Assembly (NCBI GenBank): GCA_002825515.1
Contig: PJET01000011.1
Span: forward strand, 1-26,343
DNA length: 26,343 bases
Reading direction: 5' to 3'
DNA from: Candidatus Thorarchaeota archaeon MP11T_1
Lineage (GTDB): Archaea; Asgardarchaeota; Thorarchaeia; Thorarchaeales; Thorarchaeaceae
Of this stretch, positions 12,344 to 21,058 are shown piece after piece. The translations under genes and the position numbers were made by a program. Numbering within the stretch: the first letter of the stretch is position 1; each line of letters opens with the position of its first letter. Below the pieces are notes generated by a model. That model was not told where the DNA came from, ran no database searches, and saw only the letters and a list, made by a program, of their open reading frames with translations.

Positions 12344-14893
12344 ATGAAAATGAACCGGACCACATTTCTGGGAGCTACGTACTCCGTAGGCCTCATTTTG
12401 GTAGTAATGGCCATGCTCTCAGGCCGGTTTCCACATGCGGATGTCATCATTACACTTGTTGTTGAAATAGTACTACTCTATATCTCATTATTTCGAGCAC
12501 CCTTGAAAAGGAACGAAATAGGGATGATGGTTATCCTTGCATCCATATACTACCTACTCAGCGTATTGTTGGGTATCTTTTCAGACATGGTAGTAGTGGC
12601 TGTTGGTGGAGTTGCCATCTATGTCGCTATGACAGTAAGAGTCGAGCTTCATCCTACGAAGGCGCTGCTTGGAGGCCTTTACTCAGCTGGTGTTTTCTTC
12701 GCACTATATCTGATTGTCCAACGCGGTGGTTTGTATGCGGATATTTTGTTGGGTCTAGCCATTCATCTGCTGTTGCTTTACATGGCCATGAGTAAACGTC
12801 CACCAGATAAGAAAGAACTTGGAGCAATCAGCGCATTAATTATTGTGTGCATTTCCCTTAGCTTATTCTTTAGATTCTTCTCCCTTATAGTCATCTGGAC
12901 TCTTCTTAGTTGTGCCCTATACGGGGTTATCAGAGTTGAACCAAAATTCCCATTGACCAAGCGAGCTATAGGAACAGGTCTTATTGTTGGTATAGTAATG
13001 ACTTTCATGGGCATTTATCTCGCTCTTAAGATAGGAGTTGTTTTTCTAGTTGGAGCAGAAATGTTGGGAGCCATTTTTCTTACCATGTATGGGTTATACA
13101 CTGGAGAAGAGAACACGATAGTAGTCACGATAGCAAATTCCTCTTCAATGGTCGCATTAGGGGTGATGCTTACATATCCTGCAATCGCCATTTTCAGACC
13201 AGAGAACCCTCTGTTCAATATCAATCATGTTCTCTATGACCCTACTGTGACTCTCCTTTTCATAATGATCACCACAGGGATAAGCGCTATCTTCGGGATT
13301 ATCCTATTGGCACCATTCAGAAACCGATTCGAAGATGACCCTTGGCCTCAGGTTCAACCTCAGGCTGAGTGCATCAACTCAATTGGTGGTGATGCTGAAG
13401 CAAGAAGAAATGTAGGCATGGGACTTGTTGCATCAGCAGCATATGTAGGAACAACAAAAGTAGCAGAGAGTGTAGCAGGAAGAACACTCAGTACTATGCC
13501 AAATGCTCTAGCGCCTGTTATTCCTGCTGCCGCAGCAATCCCCGGTTGGATTGGAATAAGCAACTCTCCTCTTATTGCAGGTATTGGTTTCTTCGTGGGC
13601 TGGAAGAGATCTCTCATTATGGTAATGGGAAGTGTACTATCAATTCTAATCTGGATATTCATAGAGGGTGCAGATGGAGCGATTCTATACGGTATTCACT
13701 TGAAGAGACCGGAGATTCTCTATGTTGCATTGGGTGTATTTGTCACAGTAATACTGGGTGATATTCTGAGTGGAAGGGGCGAAAGGAACCTGACCCCTGA
13801 AGAAGTTCAGGAAGAAGCAAGATCAAAGCGTGACGATCTGGATGGCACTATCATTATAGAACAGCCGCATAAAACGGAAGAACTTCCGAGAATTTTGCGA
13901 GTTCGAGAGGAGCTATTCTCAGTCGAAGCATTCAAGGAGGAGATACGAGAGATTGTTGCAGACCCTAGAGGGTATTTACGCTCAAGAAGAGGACAGGTAC
14001 CTCCATGGATAGCGTTTGTATCAATGGGGCTGTTCATGATTTTTGGAATCATTGTCTTTTGGTTCATTAAACCATTCATGCAGAGTGGAACAGCTCAACT
14101 CGAGATTCACTGGCTCCTATTCATTTTTGGAACGCCTTTGGCAATTGTTTCAGCATATTTCACAGCACGAGCAATTAGCGAAACCGGAATGCTTGCAGGT
14201 TATATCTCAGACATTGTTGCCATCCCGGCGATAATTTTCTTTAGAGTCACCTTTTCAGCTATCACTACATTCATCGGTATGTTGGGAGCTGTTCAGGATG
14301 CTGCAATAGCGCTATTGGTTCATATCAAACTTGGAAGATTGACAGGTGTACGTGCAAGAGATATTACAAAGGGAGTCTTCATCGGTTGTGTTCTCGGAAC
14401 TACTATAGGTTCCATAATCACTTTCGAAATATTCAGCACATACGGATTTGGAGGTATTGATTTCCCAAGCCCAGCTGCTCAACTCTTTGGATTTCTGGTG
14501 CTTAGTCTTGAGGGAATTGGTGACATGCGGCTACCAGGCTTGGACATATTCCCAAGCGATTATCAACATCTTGCCTTCCTATATCTTCTAGTCTGGGCAA
14601 TAGGAGGGTTTCTTGCTGGTCGCGAACTCAACAAGCGAGGGCTGAGCCCAATTAGCCTCGTTGTTGGGATACTTATTCCACCAGCTACATCAATTACCAT
14701 TCTATTAGGTGGCTATATCAGCTACAAAACAAAGCAAAAGGAAAGACCAGTTCAGCTATCCGATCTGCCACAACAGATTGAAGTCTGCGATGCCGGAACA
14801 AACAGAATAAACAGGATTCTAAGCGGCGTTGTTGCTGGAGAGGCTGTTATGACGGTAATTTGGGTACTTCTGAGTGCATTCATCTTCATCTAA
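12344..14893 (+). CDS. OPT-family transporter with duplicated N-terminal membrane extension
   Basis: Integral membrane protein of 849 aa from ATG 12344 (ATG 12350 is equivalent; the frame is open back to 12248 but that leader is not membrane-like). From about residue 203 it resembles the oligopeptide transporter (OPT) superfamily, which moves peptides or metal chelates with protons: AIGTGLIVGIVMTFMGIYLA (first OPT span), GEENTIVVTIANSSSMV, EDDPWPQVQPQAECINSIGG (cf. the PEG-ACAEVL region), AISETGMLAGYISDI, and a last block ELNKRGLSPISLVVGILIPP. The central loop near residues 465-540 is hydrophilic. The first 200 residues are extra: two 100-residue repeats, each about four spans. Substrate unknown. 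Its stop overlaps the DHH gene stop by four bases. Confidence 0.75.
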   Translation: MKMNRTTFLGATYSVGLILVVMAMLSGRFPHADVIITLVVEIVLLYISLFRAPLKRNEIGMMVILASIYYLLSVLLGIFSDMVVVAVGGVAIYVAMTVRVELHPTKALLGGLYSAGVFFALYLIVQRGGLYADILLGLAIHLLLLYMAMSKRPPDKKELGAISALIIVCISLSLFFRFFSLIVIWTLLSCALYGVIRVEPKFPLTKRAIGTGLIVGIVMTFMGIYLALKIGVVFLVGAEMLGAIFLTMYGLYTGEENTIVVTIANSSSMVALGVMLTYPAIAIFRPENPLFNINHVLYDPTVTLLFIMITTGISAIFGIILLAPFRNRFEDDPWPQVQPQAECINSIGGDAEARRNVGMGLVASAAYVGTTKVAESVAGRTLSTMPNALAPVIPAAAAIPGWIGISNSPLIAGIGFFVGWKRSLIMVMGSVLSILIWIFIEGADGAILYGIHLKRPEILYVALGVFVTVILGDILSGRGERNLTPEEVQEEARSKRDDLDGTIIIEQPHKTEELPRILRVREELFSVEAFKEEIREIVADPRGYLRSRRGQVPPWIAFVSMGLFMIFGIIVFWFIKPFMQSGTAQLEIHWLLFIFGTPLAIVSAYFTARAISETGMLAGYISDIVAIPAIIFFRVTFSAITTFIGMLGAVQDAAIALLVHIKLGRLTGVRARDITKGVFIGCVLGTTIGSIITFEIFSTYGFGGIDFPSPAAQLFGFLVLSLEGIGDMRLPGLDIFPSDYQHLAFLYLLVWAIGGFLAGRELNKRGLSPISLVVGILIPPATSITILLGGYISYKTKQKERPVQLSDLPQQIEVCDAGTNRINRILSGVVAGEAVMTVIWVLLSAFIFI
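12365..12961 (+). repeat. tandem 100-codon duplication inside the OPT-family gene
   Basis: Unit 1 (12365-12664) and unit 2 (12665-12961) align without gaps: FLGATYSVG / LLGGLYSAG, ADVIITLVVEIVLLYISL / ADILLGLAIHLLLLYMAM, P-x-K-[RK]-x-E-[IL]-G, [YC]-x-LS, IYVAMTVRVE / ALYGVIRVEP and a closing TK in both. The similarity is at protein level; the DNA has diverged, so the duplication is old. Confidence 0.65.
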
Positions 14894-15861
14894 GAATGTT
14901 TGTCAACATGCTCTGCAAGCAACTGAAGGAATCTTGGAAAATCGTTTCTATCAAGACTGGCTCCAGCAGCAGCTGGATGACCACCACCAGAACTTCCCTC
15001 TAAGTCTTTCAAGATGATATTGAGGGTTTTGTTAAGGTCTACTTTTGTTCCTCTTCGACGTATGCTCATATCAACCTCATCAGCAGAGGACCTTGCGCTT
15101 ATGCCAACTTTTGAATTTGTGACATAAGCAGAGAACTTTGCGCTTTTTCCACGGTAACCATTAATTGGCATGTCCAAAACATAACCAACAGAGCCAAGTT
15201 TTTTTGCATTCTGCTGGACATATCTGAATACTTCGTGTTCAATTCTAGTTGCCTTCAATGCAAGGGAAACTATGTCATCCATTGAACTAGGTTTTATTCC
15301 CATAGCCAATTGATGGACTAAATCTTTTGATTCTTTTCGATAGTCAATCTCTTGTAGCGCTTGGACGAGTATTCCAGCCTCAAGATAGAGTGTGCGCTTG
15401 TCTATGTCATCAAAATGAGTCTTGGCAAAGGGAGTTTCATCACAATAATCACCAATCGCGCCATAGAGAGCCAATCGAAGAGCATATTCCGGAAGTGGTC
15501 CTTCAAACTTTCTATAGACCAATTCAGCCGCACAAGGACCTGTTTCATGGAACAGGTCAACTCGTTTACTCAGTTCGCTTCGTTCTTTTGGGGTGATTGG
15601 ATGGTGGTCGGTCCAATGAATCTGTGTATATTCTGGAAATCTGTCTAATGCTCTTAGAAGCTCACTAAACATTTTGGTATTAATCGCTATGTCACTAATG
15701 TGTACAATGTCAGGTTTGTCCTTTGCAATTCGATAGAGATCTTGGTGTATTTGTGAGGGTCGTGTAAAATAGAAGTCAGAACCTGGAAAGACCAATAATG
15801 CAATAGTACCAGAAGTTATTCCATCAAGATCACCGTGAGTCAAAATGACACTCTTTGGCAT
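14890..15861 (-). CDS. DHH-family phosphoesterase
   Basis: Protein of 323 aa with DHH and DHHA1 domains, the RecJ/NrnA superfamily of Mn-dependent phosphoesterases. Visible metal-binding motifs: HGDLDG (H9, D11, D13), D57 in HISDIAIN, DHH at 85-87 and D138 in AIGDYCDE. The C-terminal DHHA1 signature GGGHPAAAG lies at 292-300. Members cleave short oligonucleotides, cyclic dinucleotides or single-stranded DNA; which applies here cannot be told. GGTGG nine bases before ATG 15861 supports the start. It lies 21 bp behind the last membrane protein of the long minus-strand train, so it is probably co-transcribed. Confidence 0.9.
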   Translation of the reverse strand: MPKSVILTHGDLDGITSGTIALLVFPGSDFYFTRPSQIHQDLYRIAKDKPDIVHISDIAINTKMFSELLRALDRFPEYTQIHWTDHHPITPKERSELSKRVDLFHETGPCAAELVYRKFEGPLPEYALRLALYGAIGDYCDETPFAKTHFDDIDKRTLYLEAGILVQALQEIDYRKESKDLVHQLAMGIKPSSMDDIVSLALKATRIEHEVFRYVQQNAKKLGSVGYVLDMPINGYRGKSAKFSAYVTNSKVGISARSSADEVDMSIRRRGTKVDLNKTLNIILKDLEGSSGGGHPAAAGASLDRNDFPRFLQLLAEHVDKHS

Positions 15862-15882
15862 TGACTATTTCCACCAAGGGCT

Positions 15883-17271
15883 CTATTTTTTGAATGCATC
15901 TTCAAGAGCCTTGTCCCATTCATCCACTCCTGACTCATCACCCTTTCGCTTTTTCCTTGCTTTTGCACGAGCTCTTCGGGCTTTCTCAGCTTCTTTCCTT
16001 TTCAAAGCCAATTCCTTCTTTCTCTTCGATATGGCTTCCTTTTCTTCCTTGGTGAGTTTCTCCTTTTCAACAACCTCACGTTTCGACATCCAACTAATGA
16101 CAGCCGCTGTGAATGGAAATAGACCAACTACTGGAACGAGGAATAATACAACAATCTCAGGTTGTATCATCTCAACACTGTTTGCTATTCCAATTGGGAG
16201 ATTTAGTAGCATATCGACAACATTGGGGCTCATCAGAATGAAAGAAACTGCAACGACTGTTAGAAAACGGATTAACGAACCAGTGACAGTGGAAGCAATC
16301 ACATAAGCAGAGGAGGGTGCTGCTGCTTTTGCAGTTAGTTCATCTCGTGCTCCAGGATCTCCTTGAAGCAAATCATCAACATAAATCTGTAAGCGGCGGA
16401 CGTCTGAAACCGCATCCAAACTTTCAAGTGCAGATTGACCCCCCATAACTTTTCGTTCCATTGCCTCTCTAAGAAATGAAAAAGCAGTAGCTCCAGTTGA
16501 ACGACTCATACCAGTGGTGCTTACCTTCTCACCACGTTCAATTGCATCTTGTTTCCTTGTGGCTTGACGTAACGCCAGGAGCTGTTTTTTGAGAGTTTCT
16601 TCTCTATCTTCAACAGGTTTTCCGACCGAGCTACTATAGATCATCTGATAACTGACTTCAAGGTAAGCAAAGGACACAAGCGCAAGAATTTGAGCTTGTG
16701 AAATAAGGAAATCCATAAAATCTGGTGGGAACGGGGTGAGATCAGGGACCGTAAGTGCTCTAAATGCTGCGATAATTATTATTGCTTGAATGGATATGAA
16801 TGCACCACCAACAAACTTGTGATCCATTCTAACTAGGGATTGAAGGAATAATGCAATCCCAATTCCAGCACATAGGAAATAAAGGAACAAGAAAGTGTTA
16901 TCCCAAAGAGCAAACAGTACGTTGCTAAGGTTCATCTGAAATGATGCCCATACCTGTTGGACATTTGTCAAAGGGTCTGCCAATCCGTAGGGCTGCATAT
17001 ACCACGTTCTGAGAACAAGTGTGTTGTAAAGACCTACTATCACATCTTCCGGTAATGCGCCTCCTGTGAAAGCACTAACAAGACCACTCACCATAGTTGT
17101 TGATAGAAAGAACACAATCAAAGACAACAATCGAAATACTGTCACAACAAACGTATAGGGTGCATCCCAATGCCAAATATCGTTAGGGTCGAGTATATCA
17201 TATACTAAGAAAGCCATAACTGCAAAAGTGGCGACGGATGCAATGCGAAGAATCCACGTGACAACCTTCAG
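15883..17271 (-). CDS. multi-span membrane protein with charged C-terminal tail, probable CTG start
   Basis: Unnamed family. About seven membrane spans: five in the first half (including FLFLYFLCAGIGIALFL and IQAIIIIAAFRALTV), a soluble region of about 110 residues (from EDREETLKKQLLALRQATRK), two more spans (SLIRFLTVVAVSFILM, IVVLFLVPVVGLFPFTAAVI), then about 70 residues very rich in Lys/Arg/Glu, likely coiled coil in the cytosol. The first ATG is at 17217, but the frame stays open upstream and encodes LKVVTWILRIASVATFAV, completing a natural first span with positive N-terminus. The CTG at 17271 overlaps the DUF58 stop as CTGA and has GGGGGGTG eight bases before it, so I take it as start (462 aa). 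It sits in the MoxR/DUF58 train and may be its membrane partner. Confidence 0.7.
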   Translation of the reverse strand: MKVVTWILRIASVATFAVMAFLVYDILDPNDIWHWDAPYTFVVTVFRLLSLIVFFLSTTMVSGLVSAFTGGALPEDVIVGLYNTLVLRTWYMQPYGLADPLTNVQQVWASFQMNLSNVLFALWDNTFLFLYFLCAGIGIALFLQSLVRMDHKFVGGAFISIQAIIIIAAFRALTVPDLTPFPPDFMDFLISQAQILALVSFAYLEVSYQMIYSSSVGKPVEDREETLKKQLLALRQATRKQDAIERGEKVSTTGMSRSTGATAFSFLREAMERKVMGGQSALESLDAVSDVRRLQIYVDDLLQGDPGARDELTAKAAAPSSAYVIASTVTGSLIRFLTVVAVSFILMSPNVVDMLLNLPIGIANSVEMIQPEIVVLFLVPVVGLFPFTAAVISWMSKREVVEKEKLTKEEKEAISKRKKELALKRKEAEKARRARAKARKKRKGDESGVDEWDKALEDAFKK

Positions 17272-18659
17272 AACATCGCCACCCCCCGTTGTTTTGCTTG
17301 CTCATATGTCCTTATGATTGTTGGAAGGAAATCTTCCGGACCAACATTGATAACATTAATACCAAATCGCGATAGTGCTCGAGCCATTTTGTTACGTCGT
17401 TCCCAGAGTTCTTCAGACACAGCTTCAGATAGCACCTTTTCAACTGGACCAAACTGACCAACGGGTGCTTCAAACCAGGGACCAAACGGACTAATTACGA
17501 GTGCTTTGTGACCATTGGCTACGAGTGTCTTCATAGCATTAAGCAGTGGTGCAGGACTCTCTTCAAGATCAGTCAACCAGATGATGAGAGAGCGTTTCTT
17601 ACTTTGTCCAACAACATGAGCAATTGCAGTTTCATAATCACTCCATCCAGTGGGTTCAGCCATCGCTAGGATTTCAAGAACATCATACATGTGATTGGGT
17701 CGTGTTCCAGGAGGAACATATCCATGGACTATATCGCTGAAGACACAGGTTCCTACAAGGTCTTTCCTTTCAAGGCCTAAATGAGTGAGAAGTACAGCTG
17801 CGCGGATTGCATATTCGAGTTTTGTGTTCTCAGGGTAACCATTCCCCATACTCCCGCTTGTATCAACCATACAGACAAGTTGCACATTTTTCTCCTGCTC
17901 CCATTGCTTGACAACCATATCACCACGTTTGGCGCTTGACTTCCAGTCAATTAGCCTAAACTCGTCGCCTGGCACATACTCTCTGAAACCAGCGAAATCT
18001 GTGCCCATCCCCACTGTCTTGGTTCTATGAGCACCAAACATAAGACCCAACTGGCGTTGCTTAGCAAATGACTCAAGGCGACGAACGTCTTTCCAAGTAG
18101 GATAGACAAGAACCTCAGTCTGTTCTTTCAAGGTTCTCTTGTAATAGTGAAGACCAAGTCTGTCCCGCATGATAACCTCAGTCGGACCTAGGTAGTATCT
18201 TCCGCGCATTCGTGCCTGGAGGATGTATGAGAAGGTAATACTACCACCCGGTTCAATCCTGGATGCAATGAAATTCTCTCCAATTGCTAAAATCCAAGTT
18301 TCTGGATATTGGTCATGTACCTCAATGAAGTCGAAATGGCGTCGGGATGCATTTTTTATAGTAACGCGAACTCTTAGAAAATCTCCGGAGAATACTTTTA
18401 GTTTGTCAATTTGGCGATCTACTTCAATACCGGCTAAATTAGCGGTCAAGGCAAAGAGAGGCAACGTGACTACTAAACCAATCACACAATAGACTCCAAG
18501 AAGAACGAGGTAGAAATTGACGAAGGAAAATCCACTAGTCAATAGTAGGACTCCTGCGAACACTACCACGAAGCCTCTCTGTGTTATCAAACCATATCTT
18601 CCCCATTTTCTTAAGACATGAATATACCAATTATTACTTAGGGCAGTCAACCTCACCAA
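17268..18659 (-). CDS. DUF58 protein with von Willebrand A-like domain
   Basis: Protein of 463 aa. Two membrane spans near residues 29-75 (FVVVFAGVLLLTSGFSF, LVLLGVYCVIGLVVTLPLF), then a beta-rich domain (about 80-185), the DUF58 motif REYVPGDEFRLIDWKSSAKR (226-245), and a von Willebrand A fold whose metal site DTSGS is at 266-270 with a second acidic loop in WLTDLEES. DUF58 proteins pair almost always with a MoxR ATPase, as here: the gene overlaps the MoxR 3' end by 26 bp. The exact start is uncertain: TTG 18659, GTG 18656 and TTG 18650 are in frame. The MoxR/DUF58 pair is thought to act in assembling or inserting cofactors into envelope complexes. Confidence 0.9.
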   Translation of the reverse strand: MVRLTALSNNWYIHVLRKWGRYGLITQRGFVVVFAGVLLLTSGFSFVNFYLVLLGVYCVIGLVVTLPLFALTANLAGIEVDRQIDKLKVFSGDFLRVRVTIKNASRRHFDFIEVHDQYPETWILAIGENFIASRIEPGGSITFSYILQARMRGRYYLGPTEVIMRDRLGLHYYKRTLKEQTEVLVYPTWKDVRRLESFAKQRQLGLMFGAHRTKTVGMGTDFAGFREYVPGDEFRLIDWKSSAKRGDMVVKQWEQEKNVQLVCMVDTSGSMGNGYPENTKLEYAIRAAVLLTHLGLERKDLVGTCVFSDIVHGYVPPGTRPNHMYDVLEILAMAEPTGWSDYETAIAHVVGQSKKRSLIIWLTDLEESPAPLLNAMKTLVANGHKALVISPFGPWFEAPVGQFGPVEKVLSEAVSEELWERRNKMARALSRFGINVINVGPEDFLPTIIRTYEQAKQRGVAMF

Positions 18660-19623
18660 GTATCTTGGTCACAACACGCTCAACTGTTAATCCTTCAAGT
18701 TCCGCTTCTGGTTTTAGGATAAGCCTGTGATTCAAAGCTTGCACCGAGAGCCGACGAACATCCTCAGGTACTACGTAGTCTCTACCACGCATTGCGGCAC
18801 GAGTCTTTGAAGCATTCATGAGCACCAGTGATGCTCTTGGCGAGCCTCCAAGAAGGATTTGAGGATCATTTCGAGTTCGAACAACAATGTCACGGATATA
18901 GTTGATGACATCTTCTTCGATGAACACTGTCTTGCATGTATTTTGCATTCTAACCATTGCAGCAGGATCTGCAAGAACATTCAGATCTGTTGCTTCACCA
19001 AGGTGTTTTCTTCGAACAATCTCAGCTTCTTCCTGTTCAGTAGGATAGTCAAGTATCAAACGGAACATGAACCTGTCAAGTTGCGCCTCTGGTAGAGGAT
19101 ATGTGCCTTCTTGTTCAACCGGATTCTGAGTTGCAATAATCAGAAATGGTTTCGGAAGTTTGCGGGTCACGCCCTCAATTGATACCTGTCGTTCTTCCAT
19201 AACCTCGAGTAATGCACTCTGTGACTTAGGAGGACATCTGTTAATCTCGTCAGCCAGTACAAGGTTCGAAAAGACTGGACCCTTTCGGAACCAAAACTCT
19301 CCCGTTCGCTGATTGAACACATTACTCCCAAGCAAGTCTGCTGGAAGCGTGTCTACAGTCAGCTGTATTCTCTTGAAGGCACAACCCAGAATGGCTGCGA
19401 AAGTCCGAGCCATGTAGGTCTTAGCAATACCAGGCACTCCTTCAAGAACAACATGACCATTCGAGAGAAAAGCAACGAGAACATCACGTAAGATGTCTTC
19501 TTTCCCAACTATAATGCGGCTGCATTCTCTAATAATATCACTCGTGAGCTTGTGCACCTCGTCGATTGACATAGTCGCCGAGGTGTCAAATGCCACAGTG
19601 TCGTTCGTTTCTTCTGTTGTCAA
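18634..19623 (-). CDS. MoxR-family AAA+ ATPase
   Basis: AAA+ ATPase of the MoxR family, 329 aa. Walker A is GVPGIAKT (62-69; GVPGxGKT is usual, so one Gly is Ala), Walker B LVLADEIN (121-128), sensor 1 in IIATQNPVEQEGTYPLPEAQ with N167, and the Arg finger in LDRF (R184). The C-terminal lid helices follow (GGSPRASLVLMNASKTRA, DYVVPEDVRRL). MoxR proteins are cytosolic hexameric chaperones working on von Willebrand-domain partners, here the next gene. The start is TTG 19623, supported by AGAGGT upstream, which overlaps the stop of the preceding gene; ATG 19572 would give 312 aa. The gap to the upstream gene is 7 bp. Confidence 0.94.
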   Translation of the reverse strand: MTTEETNDTVAFDTSATMSIDEVHKLTSDIIRECSRIIVGKEDILRDVLVAFLSNGHVVLEGVPGIAKTYMARTFAAILGCAFKRIQLTVDTLPADLLGSNVFNQRTGEFWFRKGPVFSNLVLADEINRCPPKSQSALLEVMEERQVSIEGVTRKLPKPFLIIATQNPVEQEGTYPLPEAQLDRFMFRLILDYPTEQEEAEIVRRKHLGEATDLNVLADPAAMVRMQNTCKTVFIEEDVINYIRDIVVRTRNDPQILLGGSPRASLVLMNASKTRAAMRGRDYVVPEDVRRLSVQALNHRLILKPEAELEGLTVERVVTKILGEVDCPK

Positions 19624-19630
19624 TTTAGTT

Positions 19631-21055
19631 CTACCTCTTTCTTGTGTCTATAATTTGTGATTGGATATTACGCATGAAGAAGAAGAGCTCCATCATCTCA
19701 TTCTCCTTTATCTTGATGTTCGGATTTGCGGATATCTCCTCGATCCGTGCGATGGTCCTGAAGAATTCACTCTCTTTCAAATTCGAGTCCTTATATCGCA
19801 TTATTTCCCATACTCGTTTTGTATCATATTCAGTCCATTGCTGTGTTTTTTGTATTCCACGCCGCAAACGGCGATAAAGCATCTTGACTACTCGTGTATA
19901 GTTACCTTCAGTTCGATAATACGCCATACGTTCGCTGAAATATGTCTGACCCTTTCGTAAGAAAACATCTGAAACACTCTTGACCTCAGGCTTCTTTATA
20001 TCAGGAAGGTATTTCTTAATACCGAGAGTGGTGAAGAGGGGATATACAGCTGCTAGCCCCAGTGGCAATGAAGATAGCCAGAGAACTCTACCCAAGTAGA
20101 GTCCAAAGAAGAATTCACTTTCCCACCAAGGAATCTCAAGGAGTTGTTCGCAGAATAAAATTGGTTGTGATGTATTTCCGTGGGAGAGCCAGTTGATAAC
20201 ATTATCACCAAACTGTTGATTTCCTGAGAATCGGCCCAGCATATCATTGTTGAATATGCTAGGATCACTGACTGCAACCAGTCGTCCACCTCCTGAGCTC
20301 CCAGATCCAGCTAGGTCAATAGCGCCCACCACGGGAAGGCTTCCAGCCAATGATAGTTCATACGGAGTGTCTGGCTCAGGTGTAGGATCTGTAATGTTTG
20401 TTTCACACCATGACCTAGTTGTTGTCCAAGCGATACCGGCTTGACCAAGGACACAGTAGGGATTGATTGCTGATGCCCAGTTAAGGTGAAGCTCAGACAC
20501 TCCAGCTGTGAGTGCCCCTCCATCGAGTCCTGCTCTGAAGTCCCTTATGATTGGTAACCTAGGCTCTTTTAAAGGATCATAGGAGTCTAGATCCAAAAGG
20601 ACACCATCAATGAATGACAAAAGACCTCGAGTTGTATTACTCCCTATGAAGGCGTCCAAGAGATAATTCAGAAAAGCTAGAGAAGTGTTCGCCGACCCAA
20701 AGTCATCTGCTATGAGCACTCCGCCGCCAGCCATCAAATGTGTGAATATAACCAGTGCGGCATCAATTGTGAAGTCACGAACGGGCCCCATGATTACAAT
20801 CACGGCAGACCCATTATATCTTGACGCTACACTCATGCTTGCTTGAATGGACATCACTTCGTAGCCATTATTTCGAATGTTAGTAGCGAATTGGCTGGTT
20901 CCGTTATACTGTTCATTGTATATGGAGAAATCATAATTGTAGGTACCCTCTGCTCCAATCAATGTACTTCCAGCTAGAATGCCAACTGGAATCCATGCTA
21001 AGATGAAGAGGGTCACTTGCAGGATTTCTTTCCAGCCCATTCGTATCTCTCCCAT
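19631..21055 (-). CDS. DUF4350-type membrane protein
   Basis: Protein of 474 aa. An N-terminal span (LQVTLFILAWIPVGILAGS) is followed by an extracellular domain of about 280 residues with the DUF4350 / glutamine-amidotransferase-like pattern: NEQYNGTSQFATNIRNNGYE, SAVIVIMGP, LMAGGGVLIADDFGSANTSL and GGRLVAVSDPSIFNNDM. A second span (VLWLSSLPLGLAAVYPLF) leads to a charged cytosolic tail of about 120 residues. Orthologous domains sit beside MoxR, DUF58 and transglutaminase genes in many genomes, so it is probably a subunit of that membrane machinery. ATG 21055 lies 3 bp after the upstream stop, but ATG 21040 has GGGAGAG just before it and may be the true start. Confidence 0.75.
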   Translation of the reverse strand: MGEIRMGWKEILQVTLFILAWIPVGILAGSTLIGAEGTYNYDFSIYNEQYNGTSQFATNIRNNGYEVMSIQASMSVASRYNGSAVIVIMGPVRDFTIDAALVIFTHLMAGGGVLIADDFGSANTSLAFLNYLLDAFIGSNTTRGLLSFIDGVLLDLDSYDPLKEPRLPIIRDFRAGLDGGALTAGVSELHLNWASAINPYCVLGQAGIAWTTTRSWCETNITDPTPEPDTPYELSLAGSLPVVGAIDLAGSGSSGGGRLVAVSDPSIFNNDMLGRFSGNQQFGDNVINWLSHGNTSQPILFCEQLLEIPWWESEFFFGLYLGRVLWLSSLPLGLAAVYPLFTTLGIKKYLPDIKKPEVKSVSDVFLRKGQTYFSERMAYYRTEGNYTRVVKMLYRRLRRGIQKTQQWTEYDTKRVWEIMRYKDSNLKESEFFRTIARIEEISANPNIKIKENEMMELFFFMRNIQSQIIDTRKR

Positions 21056-21058
21056 GTC

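Noticed and set aside
13360..13662. 100-codon minus-strand frame inside the OPT-family gene
   Set aside because: Antisense of a well-supported coding frame, with no promoter or family similarity.
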